This document shows, piece by piece, positions 1 to 8,375 of a DNA stretch of 64,000 nt. The translations under genes and the position numbers were made by a program. The notes under the pieces were generated by a model. It was given only the letters and a program-made list of their open reading frames with translations. It did not search any database and was not told the DNA's origin. The stretch covers positions 434,001 through 498,000 of the forward strand of contig NZ_JADLQQ010000002.1 in assembly GCF_015477765.1 (NCBI RefSeq), given 5' to 3'. Source of the DNA: Nocardia transvalensis. GTDB taxonomy: Bacteria; Actinomycetota; Actinomycetes; Mycobacteriales; Mycobacteriaceae. How positions within the stretch are numbered: position 1 is the first letter of the stretch; every line of letters begins with the position of its first letter.

Positions 1-10
1 GAGGCTTGGC

Positions 11-589
11 ATGCCCACGGTGAGGCGCTCGAAAACCAGTGGAGCAGCACCGCTTTGCGCTATTGCGGGCCCGGCTCCGGTGGTCAGTGGGGCAGGGCAG
101 GAACGGACTGTGGCTGTCGTGAGGCAGAATACGGGTGTGAGCGACGTGCCGGGGCCCGGTGGAGACAGGTTCGATGCGGTGGAACGGTTGCGCAGGACGC
201 CGGACGGTGTGCGGGCGGACGAGACCGGTCGTTCCGAGGCGGGTGACGGCGCGTCGAAGCTGATCCGGTTGCCGCATCGCCCGCGGCGTATGACCGAGGA
301 TGCCGGTGAGCGTCGCCGTAAAACGTGGCGCTCGGAGGGGGGCTCGGTTTTCGATCCTGCGCCGACCAGGCCCGTGCTGCGATCAGAGCTGCAGTGTGAG
401 ACGGGGGCATGGCCGGTCGACCTCGGTCCGGCGTGGCAACACGTTCCCGACGAGGAGCCGGGCGGCGCCGAGCATGGCGGCAGTGTCATCGATCTCGGCG
501 CATGGCGCAAACGAGCGGGTGACGCTGCCCCGGCCGTCGGCATTCGGCGCATGGCCAAGCCCCGCAGAATCGGACCCGACACCCCCTAA
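11..589 (+). CDS. doubtful hypothetical protein (192 codons)
   Basis: An ATG frame of 192 codons fills most of the first 600 bases. It has no hydrophobic core, no recognisable domain, and is rich in Arg, Gly, Pro and Glu, so it may be disordered or not a gene. The second half reads more like actinobacterial protein than the first, which uses many rare codons. There is no clear ribosome binding site. It is the only candidate in this stretch; the next gene runs towards it on the other strand. I do not recognise it. Confidence 0.25.
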   Translation: MPTVRRSKTSGAAPLCAIAGPAPVVSGAGQERTVAVVRQNTGVSDVPGPGGDRFDAVERLRRTPDGVRADETGRSEAGDGASKLIRLPHRPRRMTEDAGERRRKTWRSEGGSVFDPAPTRPVLRSELQCETGAWPVDLGPAWQHVPDEEPGGAEHGGSVIDLGAWRKRAGDAAPAVGIRRMAKPRRIGPDTP

Positions 590-653
590 GTAGCCGCCTT
601 CCGGACATATGTCCGTCGGTGCCGCGCGGCAGCTCACGGATCGGGAGCCATCG

Positions 654-1337
654 TCACGCTTCGGCACCGTCTGCTGGTGTGAAGGGCTCGCCGTCGAACC
701 GCTCACGGGTGGCGATCTCGGCGACGCTGTTGCGCTTCAATTTCGTGAGTTGGCGGACCGGCTTGCCCAGCGGCAGCACCGCGGCGATCGCGAACGACTC
801 CGGCACCCCCAGAAGTTGTTTGACCCGCGGCTCCTCGGCCACCACCAGCGTCGTGATGGTGCCTCCGTAGCCTTCGTTGCGCGCGCTCAGCAGGATATTC
901 CAGACGAAGGGGTACACCGAGGCGCCGCTGATCACGCCGACCCGGTCGAGATCCTGGTCGGTGGCCGCAACGGCGTTGAGGTCCAGGCACACCACCAACA
1001 CCAGCGGCGCTCGAAGATACAATGCCACGTCCTCGGGTGGCACCTGGATCTCCTGCATCTGTTCGCGCGGCACACCGCAGGGGCGCAATGGGTTCCATGG
1101 ACTCTCGCCGTTGCACAATTGCGCGATGGCACGCTGTGCGCCCGGAATCGTGAGCTCGGCCAGCCTTTCCCGGGTCGCCCGGTCGCGAACCACCACGACT
1201 CTGACACCCTGCCTGTTGCCGCCGGTCGGCGCGAACCGCGCGGCGTCGAGAATCCGCTCCACCACGCCATCGGGTAATGGGTCGGCGGTGAATTCACGTA
1301 CCGCCGCCGTCGTGCGCATGACTTCGAAGAGCTCCAT
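654..1337 (-). CDS. nitroreductase family protein
   Basis: This 227-residue protein has the nitroreductase fold signature: an N-terminal RTTAAVREF segment, then an ARFAPTGGNRQ motif (about residues 33-43) that contacts FMN, and a C-terminal GYGGTITTLV segment. Such enzymes are FMN-dependent, NAD(P)H-using, and reduce nitro compounds, quinones or flavins; the substrate here cannot be read. Length fits the family. It follows the aldo/keto reductase on the same strand after 45 bases and is probably co-transcribed with it, which suggests a small redox or detoxification unit. The start has an AGGTGTG-like site just upstream. Confidence 0.85.
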   Translation of the reverse strand: MELFEVMRTTAAVREFTADPLPDGVVERILDAARFAPTGGNRQGVRVVVVRDRATRERLAELTIPGAQRAIAQLCNGESPWNPLRPCGVPREQMQEIQVPPEDVALYLRAPLVLVVCLDLNAVAATDQDLDRVGVISGASVYPFVWNILLSARNEGYGGTITTLVVAEEPRVKQLLGVPESFAIAAVLPLGKPVRQLTKLKRNSVAEIATRERFDGEPFTPADGAEA

Positions 1338-1382
1338 AACACACCTCCGAGGCGAAGGCCCGGTTTCGAGTATCGGTGGGGC

Positions 1383-2447
1383 TCAACGTCGTGGTTCGAC
1401 CGTCATGCCGCGGAAGTCGGCACTGCGGTTGCGAGCCAGGAACTCATGAGGGAAGCCGAGATCGATCGCGCTGGCCTCGCCCAGGCGGGCCAGATGAGCG
1501 GCATCGAATTCGACGTCCAAAGCGCCGAGGTTGTCCTCCAACTGCGCCGGAGTCCGGGCACCCATGATCGGCGCCGTCACACCGGGATTCTGCAGCGTCC
1601 AGGCGAGAGCGACCTGCGAGGGCGTCTTACCCAGCTCTGCCGCAACCCCTTTCACCACATCCGCGATCGCCAGGCCACGTTCGGAGAGCACACCGCCGGC
1701 GCGGGCGAGTTCCTTGCGGGTGCCCACAGGCGAGGCGGTTGCCTCCTCCTGTGCGGTCAGGTCGGCGCGGCTGTATTTGCCGGTGAGCACCCCGCCGGCC
1801 AGCGGTGACCAGGGCACGACGCCCAGCCCCATCTCCCGCGCCATCGGAATCAGATCGCGCTCGGCGGTGCGTTCGATCAGGTTGTATTCGATCTGCAACG
1901 CCACCAGCGGTGACCACCCACGCAGGTCGGCGATCGACTGCATGCGCGAGACCTGCCAAGCCGGAGTGTCGGAGATACCCAGATACAGCACCTTGCCTTG
2001 ACGAACCAGATCGTCCATACCGCGCAGAACCTCCTCGACCGGCGTCAGAAAGTCCCACGCATGCAGATACAGCAGATCGATGTAATCGGTATTCAGCCGC
2101 CGCAGACTCGATTCCACCGAGGCGACCATGCTCTTGCGGTGGTTGCCACCGGAATTCGGGTCGCCCGGCCGCCGCACGCTGGTGTATTTCGTGGCCAGCA
2201 CCAGGCTCTCTCGATTGTCGCGGGTGAATTCGCCCAGCAGCTGCTCGGAGTGGCCGTTGGTGTACATGCTGGCGGTGTCTATGAGGTTGCCGCCTCGCTC
2301 GACGTAGATGTCGAACAGTTTGCGGGCGTCGCCGGAGTCGGCGCCCCAGCCCCAGTCCGCGCCGAAGGTCATCGCGCCCAGCGCCAGCGGCGAGACCCGC
2401 AGCCCGGAGCGACCCAGCAGCCGGTAGGTGTCCAGTGTGAGAGGCAT
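1383..2447 (-). CDS. aldo/keto reductase
   Basis: A 354-residue TIM-barrel aldo/keto reductase. The catalytic tetrad is visible as Asp57 (LIDTASMY), Tyr62, Lys87 (VLATKY) and His129 (LYLHAWD). The family reduces aldehydes and ketones with NADPH in the cytoplasm. The frame stays open 77 codons further upstream, but the ATG at 2447 is chosen because an AGGAGG site lies just before it and family homology begins there. It is probably the first gene of a two-gene unit with the nitroreductase. A perfect 8-bp inverted repeat lies about 145 bases upstream and probably controls it. Confidence 0.9.
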   Translation of the reverse strand: MPLTLDTYRLLGRSGLRVSPLALGAMTFGADWGWGADSGDARKLFDIYVERGGNLIDTASMYTNGHSEQLLGEFTRDNRESLVLATKYTSVRRPGDPNSGGNHRKSMVASVESSLRRLNTDYIDLLYLHAWDFLTPVEEVLRGMDDLVRQGKVLYLGISDTPAWQVSRMQSIADLRGWSPLVALQIEYNLIERTAERDLIPMAREMGLGVVPWSPLAGGVLTGKYSRADLTAQEEATASPVGTRKELARAGGVLSERGLAIADVVKGVAAELGKTPSQVALAWTLQNPGVTAPIMGARTPAQLEDNLGALDVEFDAAHLARLGEASAIDLGFPHEFLARNRSADFRGMTVEPRR

Positions 2448-2590
2448 CGTATATCCTCCTGCGTTCGTGTTCCGCGGTGTCGGACACCAGTCTGCTGCGG
2501 CGCGCGACCGCCGGTAAGGGAGGGTTCTTCCTGGTAACGGCGGTACCACCCTCCCTGGCCGAAAAAGAACCTCCTTCGATAAAAATAGAT

Positions 2591-2611
2591 CTACTATCCA
2601 AAAGATAGTAG
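2591..2611. promoter_or_regulatory. palindromic operator upstream of aldo/keto reductase
   Basis: CTACTATC (2591-2598) and GATAGTAG (2604-2611) form a perfect 8-bp inverted repeat around CAAAA. It lies in the AT-rich part of the 334-base gap between the aldo/keto reductase start and the transporter stop, as expected for a dimeric regulator site. The inner CTAT-N7-ATAG pattern recurs upstream of the enoyl-CoA hydratase near 16.4 kb. No regulator gene is adjacent. Confidence 0.55.
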
Positions 2612-2781
2612 TAGGCCCAACTGCAGCAACTCCGGAGTGAATGTTGTCCGAACCGTCTCGGAATCCGAACCGCCTCAACCCGGGCGCACTGTGGTTGGGC
2701 GCGGCCCTGCTGCTCGGCCGCAGGGAATGAAAGCGTGGTGGAACACGGCTAGCTGAGCGGTTGCGTGCACATCGTCGCGAA

Positions 2782-4581
2782 TCATGGTTCGAGTGCGGTT
2801 ATCTGATCGCTGTCGGTTGTTTCTCGTCGGGGGGTGACCTCGCCTCGGATCAGTTCGACGGTCTGGTCGGCGGTGGTCGCGGGGGAGTCGCCTACCGGCT
2901 CCGTGACGAGCTCGAAATCGCAGTCGTGTCGCTCCTCGCCCTGCACTACCGCGTCGTGGACGAGTTCTGCGCCGCGTTCTTCACGCAGGATGATCGGGTC
3001 CGAACGCACGTCCCTGTACAGCGACACGCACAGTAAACCCATCACCAGCACGAAAGGCAGCGACACCACCGTCGTCAGGGCCTGCAACCCGGTCAACGCA
3101 CCGCCGAGATCACCCGGGTCGGCGATGACGAGCATGATGGCGGCGACGGCGCCGGTCGCCGCGCCCCAGAAGATGACGATCGCCTTCGACGGTTCGAGAC
3201 TGCCCCGCTCCGACAGGGTCCCCATCACGATGGAGGCGGCGTCGGCACCGGAGACGAAGAAGATGCCGACGAGGATCATCACCAGGACGGCGGTCACCGA
3301 GGCGATCGGATAGTGATCGAGCAGGTGGAACAGCGCGAAGTTCGAGTTGACGGACCCGTTCGCCTCGGTCAGGTCACCGGTCCGGCCCTGCTGGAAGATT
3401 CCGGCTCCACCGAAGATCACGAACCACACCAGGCTGACGATGCTCGGAACCAGCAGGACACCGGTGACGAACTGACGGATCGTGCGCCCGCGACTGATCC
3501 GGGCGATGAACATTCCGACAAACGGCGTCCACGAGATCCACCAGGCCCAGTAGAAGACCGTCCAACTCGACAGCCATGCCTGCATCTCGTCGCCGCCTCT
3601 CGCACCCGTGCGCGAGGCCATCTCGGGCAACATGGCGACGTAATCCCCCAGCGAGGCCGGCAGGAGGTTGAGCATCAACAGGGTTGGCCCGGCGACGAAG
3701 ACGAAAGCCGCCACGAGCAGGGCGAGGACCATGTTGATGTTCGACAGCCACTGGATACCGCGGTCGATTCCGGAGACGGCCGACACGATGAACGCGATGG
3801 TCAGGCCGGTGATAATGGCGACGAGGCCGACCTTGCCGATCGAGTCGACCCACCCGTTGAACTCCATGCCCGCGCCGATCTGCAGGGCGCCCAAGCCGAG
3901 CGACGCCGCCGACCCGAACAGCGTGGCGAAGATCGCCATCATGTCGATCGCACGTCCGCCGATGCCCTCGGAATGCCGTCCGAGTATCGGCCGGAACATC
4001 GACGAGATCAGCTGGGAACGTCCCTTGCGGAACGTGCCGTACGCGATGGCCAAGCCGACCACGGCATAGATCGCCCACGGGTGCAGAGTCCAATGAAACA
4101 ACGTCGTCGCCATGGCGACTTCGGCGGCCTCGGAACTCTGGGGCGCGGCGGACCCGGGCGGCGGGCTCATGTAGTGCGACAACGGTTCCGCGACGCCCCA
4201 GAACATCAGGCCGATCCCCATTCCGGCACTGAACATCATCGCGATCCACGACGCGGTGCGGAATTCCGGCTTCTCGTCATCGGCGCCGAGCGGGATCTTG
4301 CCGTATCGGCTTGCCGCCAACCAGATCACATACACGACGAAAGCCGAAGCGATCAGCACGAACAGCCAGCCGGTATTGGTGATCACCCACGACTGTGCCT
4401 GGGCGGAGGCAGAGCCGAGGCCGGCGTGGTCGACGATGCCCCACGCCACGAAAGCCAAAGAGCCGATCGCTGTGACGCCGAAGACGAGCCGATCGAGCCC
4501 ACGCCTGTTCGGCGACGTCCCGGCAGAATCCTCGGCGCTCTCGCCCGGTTCATCGGAGTAACGGTCGGTGTCGGTCGACAT
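2782..4581 (-). CDS. BCCT family osmolyte (betaine/choline/carnitine) transporter
   Basis: A 599-residue polytopic membrane protein with about 12 transmembrane segments, the usual length for BCCT carriers. The TM3 motif GMGIGLMFWGVAEPL starts at about residue 120; its second glycine pair is of the Na+-coupled BetP type rather than the Asp-bearing BetT type. The Trp-rich segment WAWWISWTPFVGMFIARISRGRT matches the conserved TM8 region in part. Both ends are hydrophilic, and the acidic C-terminal tail of about 90 residues could be regulatory as in BetP. Likely role is sodium-coupled uptake of glycine betaine or a related quaternary amine. It is transcribed alone. Substrate is inferred. Confidence 0.9.
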   Translation of the reverse strand: MSTDTDRYSDEPGESAEDSAGTSPNRRGLDRLVFGVTAIGSLAFVAWGIVDHAGLGSASAQAQSWVITNTGWLFVLIASAFVVYVIWLAASRYGKIPLGADDEKPEFRTASWIAMMFSAGMGIGLMFWGVAEPLSHYMSPPPGSAAPQSSEAAEVAMATTLFHWTLHPWAIYAVVGLAIAYGTFRKGRSQLISSMFRPILGRHSEGIGGRAIDMMAIFATLFGSAASLGLGALQIGAGMEFNGWVDSIGKVGLVAIITGLTIAFIVSAVSGIDRGIQWLSNINMVLALLVAAFVFVAGPTLLMLNLLPASLGDYVAMLPEMASRTGARGGDEMQAWLSSWTVFYWAWWISWTPFVGMFIARISRGRTIRQFVTGVLLVPSIVSLVWFVIFGGAGIFQQGRTGDLTEANGSVNSNFALFHLLDHYPIASVTAVLVMILVGIFFVSGADAASIVMGTLSERGSLEPSKAIVIFWGAATGAVAAIMLVIADPGDLGGALTGLQALTTVVSLPFVLVMGLLCVSLYRDVRSDPIILREERGAELVHDAVVQGEERHDCDFELVTEPVGDSPATTADQTVELIRGEVTPRRETTDSDQITALEP

Positions 4582-4799
4582 CAGATCCGAGTCCTTTCAG
4601 GCTCGCGGAAGCACACTTCCGAGAAGTCCCCTGTCACATCCGACGAACCGTACAGCGTATTACCCCGCGGCGCAGTGCAAATCACCCATCGCCCAGGCAG
4701 CCGAGGTCGGCCGGCGCACAATAGCGGACCACCAATTACCCACGGCAAATGGCGATTCCGGCGCGATCCGCAGCAGGATAGCCTGCGGCATCCGGGGGA

Positions 4800-5168
4800 T
4801 CAGTGATACTCGACCAGACAGAATTCGTGCCCTTCGGGATCGGCCATCACGACGACCGTGCCTCCGTCGTGATCGTGCCGTTCGCCGGTGTACCGGCCGC
4901 CGAGGGCGATGACCTGGGCGACGCCCTGGTCGATATCGTCCACCGCGACGTCGAGGTGCAGGCGGACCTTGCCCTGCTTGGGGTCGGTTACGGGTTGAAA
5001 GACGAGACGAGGCTGCCGATCTCCGGGACAACCGAGATAGACCCAGCCAGGTTCGGAAGGTCCCTCCGGTCGGTCCAGCAGCGCACTCCAGAACTTCGCC
5101 ATCCGTTTCACGTCGACGCAGTCGATCGTCACTCCGACCCAACGGTTCGTCATCTCGCCAGTATTCAT
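4800..5168 (-). CDS. VOC (glyoxalase/bleomycin-resistance fold) protein
   Basis: A 122-residue single VOC module. Conserved features are VTIDCVDVKRMAKFW near the N terminus, the central LHLDVAVDDID strand, and the C-terminal ADPEGHEFCLVEY motif that supplies metal ligands or packing in this fold. Function is not assignable; relatives include glyoxalases, dioxygenases and drug-binding proteins. The frame extends far upstream through the tRNA region, but homology begins at the ATG at 5168; an internal ATG at 5153 is an alternative start. It is monocistronic. Confidence 0.75.
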   Translation of the reverse strand: MNTGEMTNRWVGVTIDCVDVKRMAKFWSALLDRPEGPSEPGWVYLGCPGDRQPRLVFQPVTDPKQGKVRLHLDVAVDDIDQGVAQVIALGGRYTGERHDHDGGTVVVMADPEGHEFCLVEYH

Positions 5169-5344
5169 GTCCCAGATACCGTCGACTCTCCCCGCCGTCA
5201 CTGCAGCCGCCGCCGAGGCCGCCCGCTCGGTGTCGGAGGACGTCGAAAAATGAGTTGAACCCATAACCAGGCTTCGGCAGGGTGACCTGCGGACACCGCG
5301 CAGAAAAAGGGAGGTCGGACGTGCGGCTCGCGCGATATTGCTGT

Positions 5345-5368
5345 GCTCGACCGCTCGACCGCTCGACC
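5345..5368. repeat. three tandem copies of an 8-bp unit
   Basis: GCTCGACC is repeated three times head to tail (5345, 5353 and 5361), followed by a degenerate fourth copy. It lies about 35 bases upstream of the tRNA gene, where promoter elements would be expected. It may simply be replication slippage. Confidence 0.6.
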
Positions 5369-5403
5369 GATCGCGCTGAACTGCGTTGCGCCGTCGAGCA
5401 TTC

Positions 5404-5486
5404 GGGGCGGCGTCGACGCAGGAGAGTCGGGCTCGGCTGTAAACCGAGTGCCTCGTGCTGAGCGGGTTCGAATCCCGCCCGCCCCA
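5404..5486 (+). tRNA. tRNA-Tyr (GTA), atypical D arm
   Basis: The sequence folds as an 83-nt cloverleaf. Acceptor stem GGGGCGG (5404-5410) pairs with CCGCCCC (5479-5485), with discriminator A5486. Anticodon stem CTCGG/CCGAG (5432-5436/5444-5448) encloses loop CTGTAAA with anticodon GTA at 5439-5441. The T arm is GCGGG-TTCGAAT-CCCGC (5462-5478). A 13-nt variable region fits a class II tRNA-Tyr. The D arm is unusual: position 8 is C and position 14 is not A in the best alignment, so the normal U8-A14 tertiary pair is missing. CCA is not encoded. It may be a divergent second tRNA-Tyr. Confidence 0.7.
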
Positions 5487-5575
5487 CTCCTGGCTATTGC
5501 ATGGGGAACTCTCGTCCTTCGCGTCCTCGGCTATCCATGCGGTTCTCCTCGAACCCGGTTGTGAGGCGCTCCGGA

Positions 5576-7189
5576 TCAGCGGAATACGCCGCTGGGTTCG
5601 TTGGTGGTGCGGACCTGGATCAGGTGCGGGCCGGGTGTGCCGAAGGCCTGTTTCAGCGCGTCGGCGAGCTCGCTGGGGGTGGTGACGGTGCGGGCCGGGA
5701 TGCCGTAGCCGGTGGCGATGTCGACGAAGTCGATGCCGGGCAGGTCGAGTCCCGGGAGTTTGTCGGCGCCGAGCCAGGTTCCGTAGTCCTCGAGGACTCG
5801 GTAGGCGCCGTTGTGCAGGATCAGGTAGGTGATGTCGAGGTGGTGTCGGGCAGCGCTCCACAGGCCGGTGATGCTGTAGTTGGCCGAGCCGTCGCCGATC
5901 ATGGCGATGACGGGCCGGTCCGGTTGGGCGAGCGCGACTCCCACCGCGGCGGGCAATCCGTAGCCCAGGGCGCTGGCCGCGGCGCAGAAGAAGCTGTTGG
6001 GCCGGGTGATGGGCAGGATGTCCCACCACGCGCCCAGTGACGGGCATTCGAAGACCCAGGCGGTGTCGTCGGGGTGGTGCTCGGCGAGGACCCGCAGGAA
6101 CTGGGCTTCGGTGACCGTGCCGGTGCCCGCTGCCGAAAGGTCGACTGGCGCAGGCTGTTTCCTCGGCTCCGGCAGCGGCCTGGTGACGGTCACCAGACCG
6201 GTGAGCCGGGCCAGCGCCTCGGCGGGATCGCCGACGATGGCCGCGCCGAGCGGTGATCGTGCGGCCTGGTCGGGATCGGCGGTCACCAGGACCAGTTCGG
6301 TTCCCTCGCGCAGGTATCGGCCTGGTTGCCAGGCGTGGTAGGGCAGGACCGCGCCGCCGATCCAGGCGACGAAGTCGTAGGGCGCCAGCTGTTCTCGGAC
6401 CTGGCCCACCATTGCGCCGAGAGTGCCTCGGTAGCAGGGGTGCTGGGTGGGAAACGAGATCCGCGGGTATTCGTAGGTGCCGAATTGGACGGGTAGACCG
6501 GCCTTTTCGGCGAGGGCGACCGCGGCGTTCCAGCCGCCGTAGGCGTCCACGTCGGGCCCGAGCACCAGCACCGGATTCTCGGCCGCATCCAGTCGCCGCG
6601 CCAGCTCCTGCAGTGCTTCGGGCTCAGCGACGGGCCGACCGGCCACCCGGCGGCCCAGCAGGTAGGGCAGGTTGTCGGTGTCGGCGGGTTCGTCCCAATC
6701 CGACAGCGGCACCGACAGATACACCGGTCCGGTCGGCGTGGTCGTCGCGCAGGCGATCGCTCGCGTCAGCGCGGCCGGCACCGCTTGCGGGGACGGTGCT
6801 TCGAAGCTCCATTTGACCAACGGTCGCGGCAGGGTCGTCGCGTCGTGGTTGGTGAGCATGCCCTGCAAGGTGATCAGCGGGCGGTACTGCTGACCGCTGA
6901 GCAGCACCAGTGGCGTTCCCGCTTGCCAGGAGTTCACTAGATTGCCCATCGCCTGCCCGACACCCGCCGCCGCGTGCAGGCTGACCAGCACCGGCTTCCG
7001 GGCGGCTTGGGCGTAGCCGTCGGCCATGGCCAGACCGGCACCCTCCTGCAGGGCGAGGATATAGCGGAAGTCGTCGGGAAATCCCTGCAGGAACGGCAAT
7101 TCGTTGGATCCCGGATTGCCGAAGAACGTGGTGACCCCCTGCGACCGCAGAACCTCGTAGGAGGCGTCTCGTACCGTGGTCATCCGCAC
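5576..7189 (-). CDS. mdlC: benzoylformate decarboxylase-type ThDP enzyme
   Basis: A 537-residue thiamine-diphosphate enzyme with the usual three domains. Glu49 in ALQEGAG is the cofactor-activating glutamate, and the ThDP/Mg motif begins GDGSAN at 432 and ends at Asn460. Ser28 (NPGSNE), His72 (SLHAAAG) and His285 (LPYHAW) match the catalytic Ser26/His70/His281 set of Pseudomonas benzoylformate decarboxylase, which converts benzoylformate to benzaldehyde and CO2 in mandelate breakdown. Long blocks such as NELPFLQ and LPRPLVKWSFE also agree. No other mandelate-pathway gene is adjacent, so a related 2-oxo acid is possible. ATG at 7189 is chosen, with a second ATG two codons later. Confidence 0.85.
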   Translation of the reverse strand: MRMTTVRDASYEVLRSQGVTTFFGNPGSNELPFLQGFPDDFRYILALQEGAGLAMADGYAQAARKPVLVSLHAAAGVGQAMGNLVNSWQAGTPLVLLSGQQYRPLITLQGMLTNHDATTLPRPLVKWSFEAPSPQAVPAALTRAIACATTTPTGPVYLSVPLSDWDEPADTDNLPYLLGRRVAGRPVAEPEALQELARRLDAAENPVLVLGPDVDAYGGWNAAVALAEKAGLPVQFGTYEYPRISFPTQHPCYRGTLGAMVGQVREQLAPYDFVAWIGGAVLPYHAWQPGRYLREGTELVLVTADPDQAARSPLGAAIVGDPAEALARLTGLVTVTRPLPEPRKQPAPVDLSAAGTGTVTEAQFLRVLAEHHPDDTAWVFECPSLGAWWDILPITRPNSFFCAAASALGYGLPAAVGVALAQPDRPVIAMIGDGSANYSITGLWSAARHHLDITYLILHNGAYRVLEDYGTWLGADKLPGLDLPGIDFVDIATGYGIPARTVTTPSELADALKQAFGTPGPHLIQVRTTNEPSGVFR

Positions 7190-7558
7190 TCCCGTGTCCG
7201 TCGAGCCAGCGGGTCGACCCTGCTCCGGAGATGGAGTTACTCAATGATAGCCTCCCATGCCGCCGATCGATGCCGGAGCGCCGGTAACACCGAGAGAGGT
7301 AAACAATGCGTGTCCGCGCGGTCCCGGGGATCGGTTCGGGAGTTCGTATTCCTCTGCCCGGGCCGGCAAATTGCGATATGCCGACAGAAAGAATGTTGCT
7401 CACCGCGGTGGACATACCGTAGCTGCGAAAAACGGATTCGGTTTCTCCGGCGAGCCCGACCCAGACCATCTTCTTGCCCGCGATCTGCATCCTTCCATAG
7501 AGCGTGCATATATAACCCGTCGTTTCTGCGCGACGTCGGTGGTCATCCCCGCGCGATA
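7190..7558. other. intergenic region without a convincing gene
   Basis: This 370-base gap separates the divergent decarboxylase and APH-like genes. Open frames here look like chance. A TATAAC hexamer at 7511-7516 could be the -10 element for the APH-like gene. A stretch near 7300-7390 has tRNA-like sequence but no consistent T arm. Confidence 0.5.
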
Positions 7559-8293
7559 ATGGCCGACATGGAGTAGGTCGAGGTCGTCGTCGCCCATCAC
7601 GACTGCGCGACCCTGCGCGTCGGCGACGTGTTCCTGAAGATCGACGCGGATCAGACGCGCACCGACGTCGAGGTCGAGGCGATGGCCATGGCGCCGATCC
7701 CGACTCCGGAGGTCCTGTGGCGGGAGCCGCCCGTGCTCGCGCTCGCCGCCCTCCCCGGGACGGCACTCGGCCGCCTCGGCGAGCCGTCGATCGCGTCGCC
7801 GGCGGCGTGGGCCGCGGCGGGTGCCGCCCGGATGCTGCACGACGCGCCGCCGCCACCATGGCCCGGTCGCAGCCCCGACGAGGTCGCCTCGCACCTCGAC
7901 GGCGAATGCGAGTGGCTCGTCACCAATGGCGTCCTTCCTGCCGACGTGGTCACGCGCAACCGCCGGATTGCCGAAGCTGCGCTCCGGCCCTGGACGCCGG
8001 TGTTCACGCACGGTGACCTGCAGGTCACCCACGTGTTCGTCGACGGTGACGAGATCACCGGCGTGATCGACTGGTCCGAGGCGGCCCCGGGCGATGCCCT
8101 GTTCGACCTCGCCACCTTGACGCTCGGACACGCGGAGCACCTCCGCGACGTAGTCGCCGGCTACGGCACCGACGTCGACCTGGACGTGATCCGCGCGTGG
8201 TGGTCGTTGCGAAGCCTGCGGGCGATCCGCTGGCTGATCGAGCACGGCTTCGACCCGTGGCCCGAGATCGCCGTGCTGCGATCGCGGCTATGA
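7559..8293 (+). pseudogene. APH-family small-molecule kinase with early in-frame TAG
   Basis: A phosphotransferase of the aminoglycoside phosphotransferase fold. The kinase catalytic loop HGDLQVTHVF and the metal-binding GVIDWSEA motif are present, with His at the usual Asn position of the loop. Homology begins before the longest frame: reading from ATG 7559 or 7568 gives Met-Glu, then TAG at 7574-7576, then VEVVVAHHDCATLRVGD in the same frame, which looks like the normal N-terminal strand. One CAG-to-TAG change would explain it. Translation could restart at GTG 7628, giving 221 residues that lack the first strand of the ATP lobe. Substrate is unknown. Confidence 0.65.
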
Positions 8294-8375
8294 GGCGGCA
8301 CGAGCCCGACGGCTACGCGTGCCGTTCTGCCGAGCAAGCCCGCGCGGTCCGGGGCCGCTGGGGCTATACCGCTGA

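Noticed and set aside
3313..4806. Open frame of 497 codons opposite the BCCT transporter
   Set aside because: It is the antisense shadow of a high-GC membrane gene, rich in Arg/Asp/His/Gln, with no domain. The minus-strand frame is clearly the real gene.
7300..7390. tRNA-like stretch whose antisense translation resembles peptides typical of tRNA genes
   Set aside because: The possible T arm does not pair, and no acceptor or anticodon stems can be drawn. Probably chance.
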